DNA of 64,000 bases from Punica granatum. Lineage: Eukaryota > Streptophyta > Magnoliopsida > Myrtales > Lythraceae. The notes under the pieces are model-generated. The model did not search any database, was not told the DNA's origin, and saw nothing but the letters and a program-made list of their open reading frames with translations. Where the stretch lies: assembly GCF_007655135.1 (NCBI RefSeq), contig NC_045134.1:27862568-27926567 (forward strand), read 5' to 3'. Of this stretch, positions 45,305 through 56,267 are shown piece by piece (position 1 is the stretch's first letter; each line of letters begins with the position of its first letter). The translations under genes and the position numbers were made by a program.

Positions 45305-45380
45305 AATGCAGTGGTGAGGTTGTCACTCCACGCAATGACGTTCATCCGTCATCGATTTGAAACCAGGTGGTTTTTTTTTT
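45305..45380 (+). repeat. Possible tRNA-derived SINE head
   Basis: aatgcagtggtgagg resembles a Pol III box A, and about 40 bp later atcgatttgaaacc resembles box B, followed by a T-run at 45371-45381. The spacing fits a tRNA-like promoter. No poly(A)/poly(T) tail pair or target duplication was confirmed. Confidence 0.3.
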
Positions 45381-45843
45381 TGCCCTTTTCAAATTCGATT
45401 TTTATTGATCATTGGAATTTTGTGAAGAAATAAAACGATCAAATTGCTTCTTCCCGGTTCTAATAAAAGGTGTAACTGTAACATCTCTATTAATGCAACT
45501 GTGCTAGTACGATAAGGGTTGTTATTATTATTATTATTTGGAGATTTTTTTTAAGCAAATTGGGATTTGGAGATATTATTGGTATTAGTATTGTTTAGTA
45601 AAGCGTGATGGGCCATCTTCGAGTCATATCCATGATGTGGCCAACGCTGATCTGGCAAACATTAATGCAGATGAAGGGACACATCGTCACTTTGAGAGTG
45701 GGAAAGCGAACAGTAAATATTAACCGAATTTCAAAAATAATACTTATAAATGGTAGATATGATCCACAATAATTTTGCAAACTCTGCGTTATATGTGTTT
45801 TCATTGATTATTAGCTATAGAGCAAATGAGTAATACTCACTAA

Positions 45844-46214
45844 ATTTGGGTTTGATTTCGAAGTAAAAATCTATTTCACTTCGCTTCACTCTATTTTTTT
45901 ATTTACTCAATAACATTATAATTATTTTTTTATCTTTTTTCTTATTCAATAACAAATTATCACATATTCTTTTTTAAAATTATTATTATAATTAATTTTT
46001 TAATAATAAATTTTTAATATACTTTATATTCATATATATGTATATTTTTTAATTTTTTTCTCTCATTTAATAATAAATTCTCATATATATTTTTTAATTA
46101 TTATTACAATTAATATTTTAATAATAAATTTATCATATATATATATATATATATTCCATATATATATAAATGGAATAGAATAGAATAAAATCACACTCTA
46201 AAACCAAATCAACC
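45844..46214. mobile_element. Candidate AT-rich MITE
   Basis: Left end atttgggtttgattt and right end aaatcaacct are roughly inverted, with taa on both sides (45841-45843 and 46215-46217 approximately). The interior is made of short repeated AT-rich phrases (taataataaatt, tcatatatat). No coding sequence. Confidence 0.35.
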
Positions 46215-46299
46215 TTAAATATTTAGTCTAAAGAGAATGATGGATGGACATCCTAATATCCTATCCTCTTAAAAAAAAATCCCCAATTATTTTCCTTTC

Positions 46300-48838
46300 T
46301 CTTTTGTGTAATTATTATTTTAGTTGTCCGTAGTTACGTTCGAAGGGGGCACCTACGGACAATAAGCGGCACCCCTATGGGCTATGAAGAACGAAATTTG
46401 CAAATGCAAGCCCCCTCCCGCTGTAGAAAGTGACCCTCAAACCGATCGAAATATTATAAGAAATCCATCATTGGACAACCTTAAAAGTCTGTCTTTGTTG
46501 CTCCTTGCTGATCTCCTTGCTTCTTGTGCCTGGAACAGGAAGGAGATTGAATTGGATGATCCCACAAGGTCAGTGGTGGTCATTAATTTGGTCGTGGTTA
46601 TGATTCCGACTTGATTCATTGCATCTTTGAGCTGTTTGATGATGACCCTTTTAAGGGAGGTGTCGATATCTGCATGATTTCTGCATTTACCATCTGAGAT
46701 GGACTCTGGGTTTGTTCCTCTTCGGTAAATTCTTTCCATTTTATTTGGTGTTTTCTGTTCTTGCGATGTTATTGTGTTCAATTTCGGTGCCTTTGTTCCC
46801 TATCATGTTTTTTTGGGTCTCATCTAAGGTTTGATCTTTGATACTCGCTCTTCAATTGTATTAAATTTTGTTCTGACTAGGAATGATGATTTGGGGATTT
46901 CGTAATCAATAATCTTAATTGGAGCTGCGTCATTTTCCTGTCATCGCATCGGTGGCTTGATTCGGGTTATTTGGTTTGGGTTCATTTCGGAGCATTTGAC
47001 AAGCATTTTGGTGCATTTTAATGTGGACAATTCTGAAGCTTTTCTTTGTTATGGTTAGTATTGCCTCTGTAAATTAATAGCCTCTTTTTCACCAAAAAAT
47101 TAATAGCCTCTTCCTTCTGTATAAGTTTCATTCTCAGCTTGACCATTTAACAGATAGTTTTTCTTCATCTCAGGAATGCGGTTGTTGTTTCTTTGATCTT
47201 GGATGGGTGGTGGTAATGTGGATTGATGGCTGTGAATATTATGCAAGAAACTTAATGTGATGCATTTAAATGAGAAATCCAGTAAAATTCAACCATCGAG
47301 TAAAATTCACCCTTTATCGATTTTCCTCATGGTTTTGATCAAATATGATGACTTAGGTAGTCATGCCCCATGTTCACCACCGAGTAACTTAGGGATCTCA
47401 TGGAATTACTTTAAAAAGTTGTATCTAAGTACTTTTCAGCATATGATTTCTGCAGCTCTGAAATAGTGTTCGGAACAAGTGGTGCCAGCCAAGTGAAAAT
47501 GATGGTAACAGTGGTAGTTCCACAGTTGATAGTATAGTCGGTGAGGTGGTCGTACTGTCGAAACAAGAACTCTATTTTTGAAAACATAAATAAAGTGTCT
47601 GATACTTGTGTTAAAATTGCAAATTTCTCGGCACAATCTTTGGAAACTTATTTTTAATGTAATTTTCAGATAGCTGCACAGCTTTGAGTTTCTCTGATCA
47701 AAATTTGATGTCTTCATATGTTGATAGGCCATTATCATTTTCCTATGAATGTTGATAAGCACCAGTTATTGTGAGTCTCATTCTTATATTTCATGTTTCA
47801 GTTATGATATTCTTCCCCTTGAATGGTCATGTCTTCTGTTACTATGAATTGCTAGGTCATTGGGCTGATTCCCATATGCTAGTTAACCGTTAATTTGGTC
47901 TTAAGCATGTTGCAGTTAAATTCTACACGTGTATATTTGCCTCGGTAAACACTTACGTGTAAATGAGCTGAGCAAAACATGTAACAGCCGATTGTACTTA
48001 CAGTATAGGATCAGCTGAGGTGATCTTTCCTTGATGTAGTCAACTCTCACATCCTAAAAGTCACATCTTGACCAAATTCTGCATCCTTAGTTATCGTTAT
48101 ATGTAGCTGAAGTTTTGGGGCTTTGCAGGTCTCTGTGCCGAGTGCATAGTGACTACTCTTCAATATTTAGGTTCTTATCTTTCTTTTCATCATAATCACA
48201 TCATAGTTGGAGAAAGCCGTGCAGTGCACTTACGGATCATGTCCATATACAACCTTAAAATAAAGTATTTGCTCAAGTTTGTATAGCTTGGATAATGTCA
48301 TTTGCTGGCATGTAGACAAAATTATCGCAGAGTCTCGCATTTCTATATATGCATGTAAGTAGAAAGTATTTATGTTCTGGCAGTGAACTTTCATGAGAGC
48401 AATTGAAGACTCCTCAAAGTTATTCTGTCTTCAGTTTGAAAAAGTTAGTTGTTGTAAAAACTTCTGTCATTTCTTGATGCTTACTGGCTCGCATAGTCTA
48501 ATCAGCAACAAAGATATTTCGTACCTTAAATAAGTTACTTTGGTTTCATTTCATCTTCTGTTGTTTTCTTTTATCCTGCTTTTGCATTTTGTCCATGTAC
48601 CCTATGCCTCATCCTATTATGTGCACTAGAATACTTCTGATTATATATCTAGTTTCATAAGTTGGTCCTCATCTCCATTAATGAATCAAGTTTGTCCTGA
48701 GATGAGTATGTTCTATTTTGCAGTGAGATTTGGGCTAGTCTGTTAGAAACACTATGAGAGCTCTTCCATGGTGATTACGAGATTTTCTTGATACTTTATT
48801 GGAGTTGGGATCTTACATCTTGATTTATTTGGCGGTTG
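46300..48838 (+). promoter_or_regulatory. Upstream region and probable 5' UTR intron of the F-box gene
   Basis: The stretch has the T-rich texture of plant introns. A good acceptor, ttctattttgcag, ends at 48722, 116 bp before the start codon, so a leader intron is likely. Possible donors lie after 46730, for example the cggtaaattc at 46722. A 76-codon frame at 46384-46614 shows no family features and may be part of the leader. No TATA box was assigned with confidence. Confidence 0.4.
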
Positions 48839-49993
48839 ATGGCGCTGTCAACAACTACACAAGTCAACAGCATCACATCTCTAAGCAGCGATCTCTTCTA
48901 TGATATACTAAGGCGACTTGATGGGCCCACATTAGCGAGTGCAGCATGTGCTTGCGCAGCCTTCTGTTCCATCTCAAGGGAAGAGCGGCTATGGGAAAAT
49001 GTTTGTTCTTCTCTGTGGCCATCCACCAATCGAGAAGAAGTCAAGAGCTTGATCTCCTCAATCGGAGGGTTTAGAAAGTTCTATGCAGACTGTTTCCCTC
49101 TCATTGTAAACAAAGAGGTTCCTGACTATCAGTGGAATGAGTATCTCGAGTACAACGAGGAGTGGAACGAGGCAGATTACTATGGTGATGTTGATGAGCT
49201 CGAGAGCATATCACCATCTGACTTTATCTCCCTAGTGGATGTTCGATTTAAAGATCAGATTATCTTCTCGAAGGTCTTGTGGGGCATTCCAAATGCCAAT
49301 GGGTTCAATGGGTGGTTCTATAATTGCCCATTTCGTGTCGATCTCCTCTCTTTTTCATCCCGAGATGATGATGATGATGATGATGGTGATGGTAACGAGA
49401 ATGAAATTACCCTCACGGTCTCCGATGGGCTACCCCCAATTACTTCCATGGAGAGGGAGAGGAAGGATGGGAAGCTGTGGAGAGAGCTCAAGGATGGCCT
49501 TCGGCTTAGTTGGATTGTGGTCAATCAGAAAGTCAAACAAGCGGCAAACCTGGCAAGCTGGAGTTCGCTCGGGGGTCAGCGGCACTGGCCCACCGACAGG
49601 GACTTTGTCGTACGTTTTGGTTCAGTTCTCCCTGCAAAGGACATCCTCCCCTGCCAAGTGGTTGAGTGCATCCTTAGCATGAAGTTTCGGGTGGTGAGCA
49701 CCGAGGGAGATGATTCACAGACAAGCCTGAAGCTGACTGAGCTGAGCATGCAGTTGGAGGACATGGAGGGGGCACACGTGAATGGGAGGAACAGCCTGCT
49801 CATCCTCAAGGAGGCGCTGAGCTGCCACCGGAGCAAGGACTACAGCGAGGCCCTCGAGTCGTGCCACCTTTACTCCAAGGTTCAGAGCGAGCTCAAGGAG
49901 GAGAAGATGAGGATTGAGAATCGGTTAGATCGGCTCTGCATCTTCAGCGGGATAGCTGCTTTCGCAACTCTCTGGTACTATTGCATAATGTAA
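48839..49993 (+). CDS. F-box protein (At2g27310/At2g36090-like), single exon
   Basis: 384 residues from ATG 48839; the frame to 48836 begins with TTG, not ATG. F-box proteins are the substrate adaptors of SCF (SKP1-CUL1-F-box) ubiquitin ligases, acting in nucleus or cytosol. The F-box lies at about 12-58 (SITSLSSDLFYDILRRLDGP, then LASAACACAAFCSISREERL and W52). 84-170 contains the Trp-rich block shared by this small plant F-box family (YQWNEYLEYNEEW and KVLWGIPNANGFNGWFYNCP). An Asp run, D176-D182, is followed by DGDGNENE. No LRR, Kelch or WD repeats are seen. The last 19 residues (CIFSGIAAFATLWYYCIM) are hydrophobic, with membrane-anchor character. GC content is higher than in flanking DNA. 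The target is unknown. Confidence 0.9.
   Translation: MALSTTTQVNSITSLSSDLFYDILRRLDGPTLASAACACAAFCSISREERLWENVCSSLWPSTNREEVKSLISSIGGFRKFYADCFPLIVNKEVPDYQWNEYLEYNEEWNEADYYGDVDELESISPSDFISLVDVRFKDQIIFSKVLWGIPNANGFNGWFYNCPFRVDLLSFSSRDDDDDDDGDGNENEITLTVSDGLPPITSMERERKDGKLWRELKDGLRLSWIVVNQKVKQAANLASWSSLGGQRHWPTDRDFVVRFGSVLPAKDILPCQVVECILSMKFRVVSTEGDDSQTSLKLTELSMQLEDMEGAHVNGRNSLLILKEALSCHRSKDYSEALESCHLYSKVQSELKEEKMRIENRLDRLCIFSGIAAFATLWYYCIM
49366..49397 (+). repeat. (GAT)n microsatellite in the F-box coding region
   Basis: A gatgatgatgat run encodes the Asp tract. Length changes here would keep the frame. Confidence 0.9.
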
Positions 49994-50329
49994 AGCGAAT
50001 TTTCTGCCTATCCTTTTTGTACATTTTAAATGCTCGCCATTTTTGGTACGTCCCTAATGTTCTAACAAAGTCGAATTTTGCACTCATTAGTCCTCCAACG
50101 AGTTCTCTGACCATGTTTCGTTACTTAAAACTGATGATAAGAGCGTGATGAACTTATCATTTATGTTCATGTGTATAGAAGTTGGCGTTTCGTTTTTATA
50201 TATATGGTTTTGTTTCTGTCGAGCATTGGAGCTTTTTTGCCATCTTCTAACATTATTTAATTAGTAATATAAATATAGTCGTTCTCAGTTCGACACGGGG
50301 AAACATAAGCATTCGCCTCTTTATTTACG
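49994..50329 (+). other. 3' region of the F-box gene
   Basis: After the stop the DNA is T-rich (cctttttgtacattttaaatg) and suits a 3' UTR. Possible poly(A) signals are weak (aataat near 50265). No gene. Confidence 0.45.
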
Positions 50330-50332
50330 TGA

Positions 50333-50503
50333 CGTTTAGTTCACCGGAATGAAATTGAGGTGATTAAAATTGACATATAAAAAAAATTGGGGGAATAAAA
50401 TCTAAATTTTAAAAATTTTATTTATTTGATTAGAGAGAATAACAAAATTGAGAATCGAAATTTTATATTTAGTTTATCAGAATAAATGTAGGGTAAATAA
50501 ACG
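50333..50503. mobile_element. Candidate MITE
   Basis: Left end cgtttagttcaccgg and right end taccc...taaataaacg are roughly inverted around an AT-rich core of about 170 bp. No clean target duplication was found. Confidence 0.35.
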
Positions 50504-50639
50504 CGACCAAAAAAAAACTGAGATGTATACCCCTGCTTTGTTTGGAAAATTAAAATAATGTAACTGGCCACTGTTCATCTTCTTCATTAAAGAAGATGAA
50601 CTGAACAGTAGCATATAACCATGCCGTGTGATCCCATGG

Positions 50640-50850
50640 CTCTAGTTCACAGTTTATTCCCGTGGCTAGCCCAGGGGTAGCAAGGCCTCGGCTGGGGGGA
50701 ACAGTGGCTCGACGGGCCTTGTCGCGGGGTCGGCGACCTCACTCCATCCTGTGCTCGCGAGCCCAGGGATGCCCAAGGGGCCCTCGACGAGCCTCGTCCT
50801 GGGGATGCTCACTGGGCCGGATTTCGAATTCTGACCCAAATTAGAAATCA
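50640..50850. other. GC-rich island in AT-rich DNA
   Basis: About 210 bp of high GC content, with repeated words ggcctcg, cctcgacgagcctcgtcc and gctcgcgagccc, stands out sharply from the surrounding DNA. Open frames exist on both strands (50662-50844 plus, 50666-50851 minus), but neither resembles a known protein. Origin is unknown; a dispersed repeat is more likely than a gene. Confidence 0.6.
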
Positions 50851-52157
50851 AATGCAGGCTCTCTTATTCCGATGGCATTGGGGCGGATTCCGCCCAACCA
50901 AACATGCCTAGGCTACGTTTGGTTCACGGATTTTCATAGGGAACGGAATAACTATTCCGTACGAAATAAGTGTTTTACATTGCTGTGGAGTTGGCTGATG
51001 TGTGTTGGCGAGTGTTCGCCCGATAATTGCGGAGCGATGCTGGGGCAACTCCGCTTACACTTTCCATGGGGAGGTGGTCCCTCTAATAAATCAGCATCGA
51101 ACTTATTGGGAATCTTGAAATGGTACGATGAAATCACTTTATCTTTAGTGTGTCTCCCGTCTCCCCCTCAAGCATGTCACCGGTTTCAGGCATCATTATT
51201 CATTACTGTTTACGAGAAGAATCGATCGACGCAATTCAAGCACGTGCATGAATGCAAAAACTTTTTCTTATAATTAATATAACTAGTGATAAATTGAAAA
51301 CTGGCATTTTCACATAGCTGATTTGGAGACAGTTCTAATAACAAGTCATATATATAGATCCTTCTCTATCTTTTATGTTAGTATGAAGCAAACTAATTAT
51401 AAATTAAAGTTGCTTAAATGGATTTAAATCCTCCAATCCTAAAATTAAAAATAAATAGTATTCAAACTTCTTCAGTATCTACTAAAAAGGAGCACGTACA
51501 ATGTCGCCGGTCTCCAAAAAAGGTTATCAATCAACAATATTTTCATAGGATTGAAGAGAGTGAAATGATAATGTTAGAAATTATAAAATATTAATAAATT
51601 AATATCGCGTGAAAAATTGATATAACACTTTAAATTTGAAATTATCTTAATTTAATGAACATATAGACGTAGAGAAAAAAAGAAGAAGAGAAACTTAATT
51701 AAATGATATGATAAGAAAAATATAGAAAAGGCAAAAGTTTATATGAAATATTAAAATAGTGATTATATAGTATCTATGTATAAAAAGGAAAGGATTATAT
51801 ATATATATATATATATATTAGAGTTTTGATTAATTTTATAAAATTGAAAAATGTTCACTTTTATTTTGTAGTAGATATATAATTGTGCCCTGTCTATTTG
51901 TATTACACATAGATTTGCCACATTATTTATCAGTAATAATTCTAGCTAATTCCTCTGCATTAAGTATCTCAAATTTCTCTTTATAGTTACTATTGCAGCA
52001 TATTCTTACTGCAATATGTTTCATTTGATTCCGATAACTTTTTGATACATAATATCATATTAGATGAACTTAAATATTATGAAGATTCTTTTATTTAGTA
52101 ATAAAGAGCAAAAAAATATATAGGGTGCATTGTAGTGTTGAACGATCCACCATCTAA
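50851..52157. other. Intergenic DNA including half of a duplicated segment
   Basis: 51180-51290 is the counterpart of 42130-42240. The rest is AT-rich with an (AT)n run at 51799-51818. The MITE-like phrase ctacgtttggttcacgg lies near 50912. No gene. Confidence 0.5.
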
Positions 52158-52954
52158 TCTATATATAAGTAAAATTGACTCCCTCAAACATTTAACGGGA
52201 TTATAATTAATAGCATTAGAATTGTCAATTTGCTTCGTCCATTAATAATTTTTGTAAACAATTCTTATATTATTTTCAATTTAAAAAAAAGAGTTTATTT
52301 GTTTCCATTATTGATATAATGCAAAATCATATTTTGATTATCGAATTCATATGTTCGTACTCTCTATATATAGTAGACTACACTATTTAATATATATAAG
52401 AGTAAGCTCCTACAAACTAATATAACGGTGATAATAAATGCAAAAAATGCTTTCTAGATAGAATCCAATCTAATATAGAGATTAATATATATAATTCATA
52501 TATTATTTTTAATACAAATGACAATGCATAATATCATAAATTTGACAAATTTAAATTTTCAAACTAAAGTAATATAAAAAATTAATAATCAAGAATTGAT
52601 AAATGTAGAAATCGCTTTCTAGGTAGAATTCAATCTAATACGTAGATTAATATATATATATATATATATAATTCAGCTAAAAGTTTTTTACATGAATGAA
52701 AATGTAAAATTTCATAATTATAACAAATTTAGATTAATATTGTTCAAATTATCAGCACAATAATTCATTTTTTCAATGATTAATAGCAAGTTTGGTTTAC
52801 AAAAATATGAATAAATGATTAATTTGAATTTCAGATTAATCATTTATTTTTATTAATAAGAAATGCTTTTGTTAAAATGCGATCGATAATTCATATAAAA
52901 ATGATAACATGTATATGATAATGTCCCCATGCAGCACATGGGATAGAATACTAG
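52158..52954 (+). mobile_element. Candidate non-autonomous Helitron
   Basis: The 3' end has a hairpin CCCATG-CAGCA-CATGGG at 52926-52942, then 8 nt, then CTAG (52951-52954) followed by T. This is the standard Helitron terminus inserted between A and T. A plausible 5' end, tctatatataag, starts at 52158 after A. The roughly 800-bp interior has two diverged direct repeats (about 52436-52590 and 52598-52770, each with gctttctag.tagaat.caatctaata). No Rep/helicase is encoded. The 5' end is less certain than the 3' end. Confidence 0.6.
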
Positions 52955-54363
52955 TGTATAATAATACAACAAACTTATAAATACAAAATTTATAATTATT
53001 GAAATTTTATTAAGTACAAACTTAATTGAAAATTCTAATATTAATCTTATCTCGAAAAACACACATTAACGTGGGAGAAAATATCAAAATGTATCTTAAT
53101 AGTATAGGGAATGAATATAAAAAAAACATAAATGCATAAATAAATAAATGTATAGTTTGAAAAAATCTTATTTGAATCAATTTAAAAATCATAATTGAAA
53201 ACTATGTTAATTTTAAATGGTGTTCGAAATTCATTTAAAGAACGTCGTCACCGCGACCAAACCAATGCCGAAGCGAGGATTGTCAATAAGGTGGTGTAAC
53301 CTTGCATTCCATTGAGAAAAAGAATTAGGATGTTTTCAGTATCATGATAAAAACTACTTAAATTAGTGGTGACTTCAAATAAAACTATTATATATAAGTA
53401 AAAAAAATATTTAAAATATAAAAATATGTATATATAAATAAAAAATATAGGAATATGTATATATATTTCAAAAATATGTATATATTAAAAAATATGTACA
53501 TATATACTTAAAAAATTATTTAAAAAATATAAATATGTATATATGTCTTACAATTATAAACCATATATAAAAAAAATTAAAAAGGCAAAAATTGACAGCT
53601 TGATATGTGTCCACCTCAAACAAGAGATTGTTTTATTTAATTGTTTTATTTCTAGATGGATGGATGGATGGATGGACGGACGGACGGACAGACGGACAAG
53701 ACTATGCTCTATTCATATAAAATCTAGGTAGAAGACAATTCATCAAAAAAAGAAAAATTCTAGACAGAAGATCGAAGACATCTATCCACGTACTTCATGC
53801 CATAAATGTGATTAATGCTCTGAATTCTTTAACTCAAATAGTACATTCCAGAAAGTTCAATTTGCGTGAGTTGTTATCATCATTCCTCAAGTCTGAGATT
53901 TCATTTATTGTCAATTGTGCGTCGACCCGATCGAGAACAATCCTTGTAGATGTTGATTGAATCATCAATAAAACTAGGTTGTGTTTGTTTGCAAATTAAT
54001 GAAATAAGTGTTTAAAAATTAATTACAAGTTAGTTACATAGGAAAATAAATAGAAAAGGAAAAGGAAAATGAAAGTAACATATTTACTTAATCATTGAGT
54101 AAAATACTACTTAATGAGTAAGCAAAAAAAATTTAACATAATAAAATAAGTCTTTTTTACTTATTGATGCTCTTTGTCCGCTCAAAAATATTTTCTCATC
54201 CTCGTCATCTCTCTACTCTTCCTATACATTTACTTATTTAACTAATTAAGTACTTAATTTTTAAGCATTTAATTTATTAAATACCACCGAAGTGATTATT
54301 GGTTAGCGTGGTAGTGACTAAGCAAATTGAAAAATATTGGATAAAATTTTCACTGCCTCATTA
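52955..54363. other. AT-rich spacer with duplicated segment half
   Basis: 53400-53545 is a run of short atatgtatata repeats. 53808-53975 is the counterpart of 42310-42463. No gene. Confidence 0.5.
53655..53698 (+). repeat. Tetranucleotide (GGAT/GGAC)n microsatellite
   Basis: Tandem atgg units turn into acgg and agac units over about 44 bp. Confidence 0.95.
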
Positions 54364-54708
54364 ATTTTAGAAGTTGAGTTAAATTGAGTTTTAGTTTTAA
54401 TTGGTTTATAATGACTGTGTTGTTGAACTGTGAGAAAAAGTATGAAAAAATAATGAATAATTGAGAGAAAGTAATGATTATGTTATTGAATTAAAAAAAT
54501 GAATAGCTGAGAGAAAGTAATTATTATGTTGTTGAATTGTGAAAAAAGTAATGAATAATTGAGAAAATTTAGTATTAAAAATTAAATTAAATGATTAAAA
54601 AAATTGAAGAAAAAGGGAAAAGTAATAATTGTGTTGATTGAAGATAAGTGGAGTGAAAATGAAGTAGAGTTGAGTAAATTAAAAAAAATTTCTTTGATCA
54701 AACGGGCC
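54364..54708. mobile_element. Tourist-like MITE, family of 17792-18103, inverted
   Basis: Its right end, aaacgggcc, is followed by taa, and the interior gaataattgagagaaagtaa is the reverse complement of the ttactttctctcaattattt phrase in the other copies. The left end (tttagaagttgagtt) lacks the outermost bases and is truncated. Left flank is tta. No coding sequence. Confidence 0.65.
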
Positions 54709-56200
54709 TAATTAAACTCTTCTTGTATGTTTTTCTTTGGCTAAGTAAAGCTTACTCAATAGTTCAATATAATTTATTTTATAGTTAAGTAAATTATATA
54801 TATTATTATTGTAATATCGTTAAATTTTTTAAAGAAAAAAATCAAAATTCATTTGAAAGAATACAAAAAACCGATCGTATTCCTGAAATACTTCCGCTTT
54901 ATAAAGGTCGGATAGATAGATAGATATAATGAATTTATTTCCCTGTGCTTTGTGCATCCCTACCACTGTCCATGGAGAAATTTTAAATAATACGTGGCAG
55001 AGATATGTGGTGAGACTGGTCGTCGTCTTCTTTTCTTTTGATAAGACTGGTCGTCACACCAAAACCACTAAAAGAAGATATTAGATTATATACTTGAGAG
55101 ATTTCATGTAATAACTCCTCTATTTATCATGATACAACGATGAAAATAGAAATTAAATAATTTTAAAATATCTTAATAGAGCAAAATCCAGATACTCATT
55201 TTGTTAAATAAGACTTTGCCTGCAGAGTCGCAACTATATGTTAGTTCCATATTCAATCAATAAAGGGGTTTTATGTATCATAATTTTACCATTTTTTTCA
55301 AAACTATGTTTTAAAAATTATCCAAAAAGATAAATAATTTCTATATTATTTCAAATATATCACGCCGTCAATTTCTTCGCCAACGAAAAGTAAGTGAACT
55401 CCAAACCTATCGTATAGTTTTAATTATTTTTCTTAAATCTATTCCTGCTAGAAGGCCACGGTACCAAAGATGGGTTCGTTTACGTTCCACGTTAGCATCA
55501 CCATTAAATATTAATGGAGAGATTAACGTTATAATAGATTTAGAACCAAATGTAAATTTTAGATCTTTTTAGATTATTTTTAAATCATGAAATAAATTTT
55601 TTTAAAAAAGAGTAAACTTATGAAATATTTATCGTAAAAACACCATCAACAAACCATCTGCTGTATTCTGTACAAGGAATAAACATGCGTAAGGCCTGCA
55701 GCAGTCATATGAAACCCCTAATTTAATCATTGTAACCTTCCTACTTCTCCAAATCGTCGTTATTATATTATAATTGCGATTTGACTGTGAACTTCCCTAA
55801 CTGACAAATCGAATACGACGGGTGCGTTTGGACCCAACAGATTAGGTCCACGGAAAAGGCTGTTTGTTTGATTGAGTACGGTCATTGTACCTTAAAATTT
55901 TGCATCCCAAGTGAGACGATTTGAAAATTGGTGGTCTAAATTATAAGACACTCTCTTAGTCTACGCCTAGTCTATTTATGAAAAAGTAAAAATTATTAAC
56001 TATAAGATGTGGCCCTGCAGACGAACAATGCTGCTAGTAGACGAATTTTATCTAAGATGTAAGGGCTTTAATAATACTGAAAGTATTTTGTGACTTCGAT
56101 AAGTCAATATTAGAATATGAATTAGTCTCAAATAACAAATTAAAAATACTTCGTGGTCTCGCCGACCAGTTTTACCAATTACTTAACAAGTGGCAGAGCT
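54709..56200. other. Intergenic DNA upstream of the reductase gene
   Basis: AT-rich. A gggtgcgtttgg phrase at about 55821 looks like a MITE end without a confirmed partner. No gene seen. Confidence 0.5.
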
Positions 56201-56210
56201 CTATATATAG
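56201..56210 (+). promoter_or_regulatory. TATA box of the reductase gene
   Basis: ctatatatag lies 58 bp before the ATG at 56268, so transcription should start near 56230-56240 with a short leader. Confidence 0.75.
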
Positions 56211-56267
56211 AGTACCTTCATACCTGCCTTCAAACATTGCAAACTGTATAGAGTAGGGAGAAGAGAA

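Noticed and set aside
46384..46614. 76-codon frame upstream of the F-box gene
   Set aside because: Looks like leader sequence; no domain, and an antisense frame of similar length exists.
49239..49836. Alternative frames inside the F-box gene
   Set aside because: Shadows of the conserved F-box protein frame.
55821..55990. MITE end-like gggtgcgtttgg
   Set aside because: No matching inverted end or target duplication could be found nearby.
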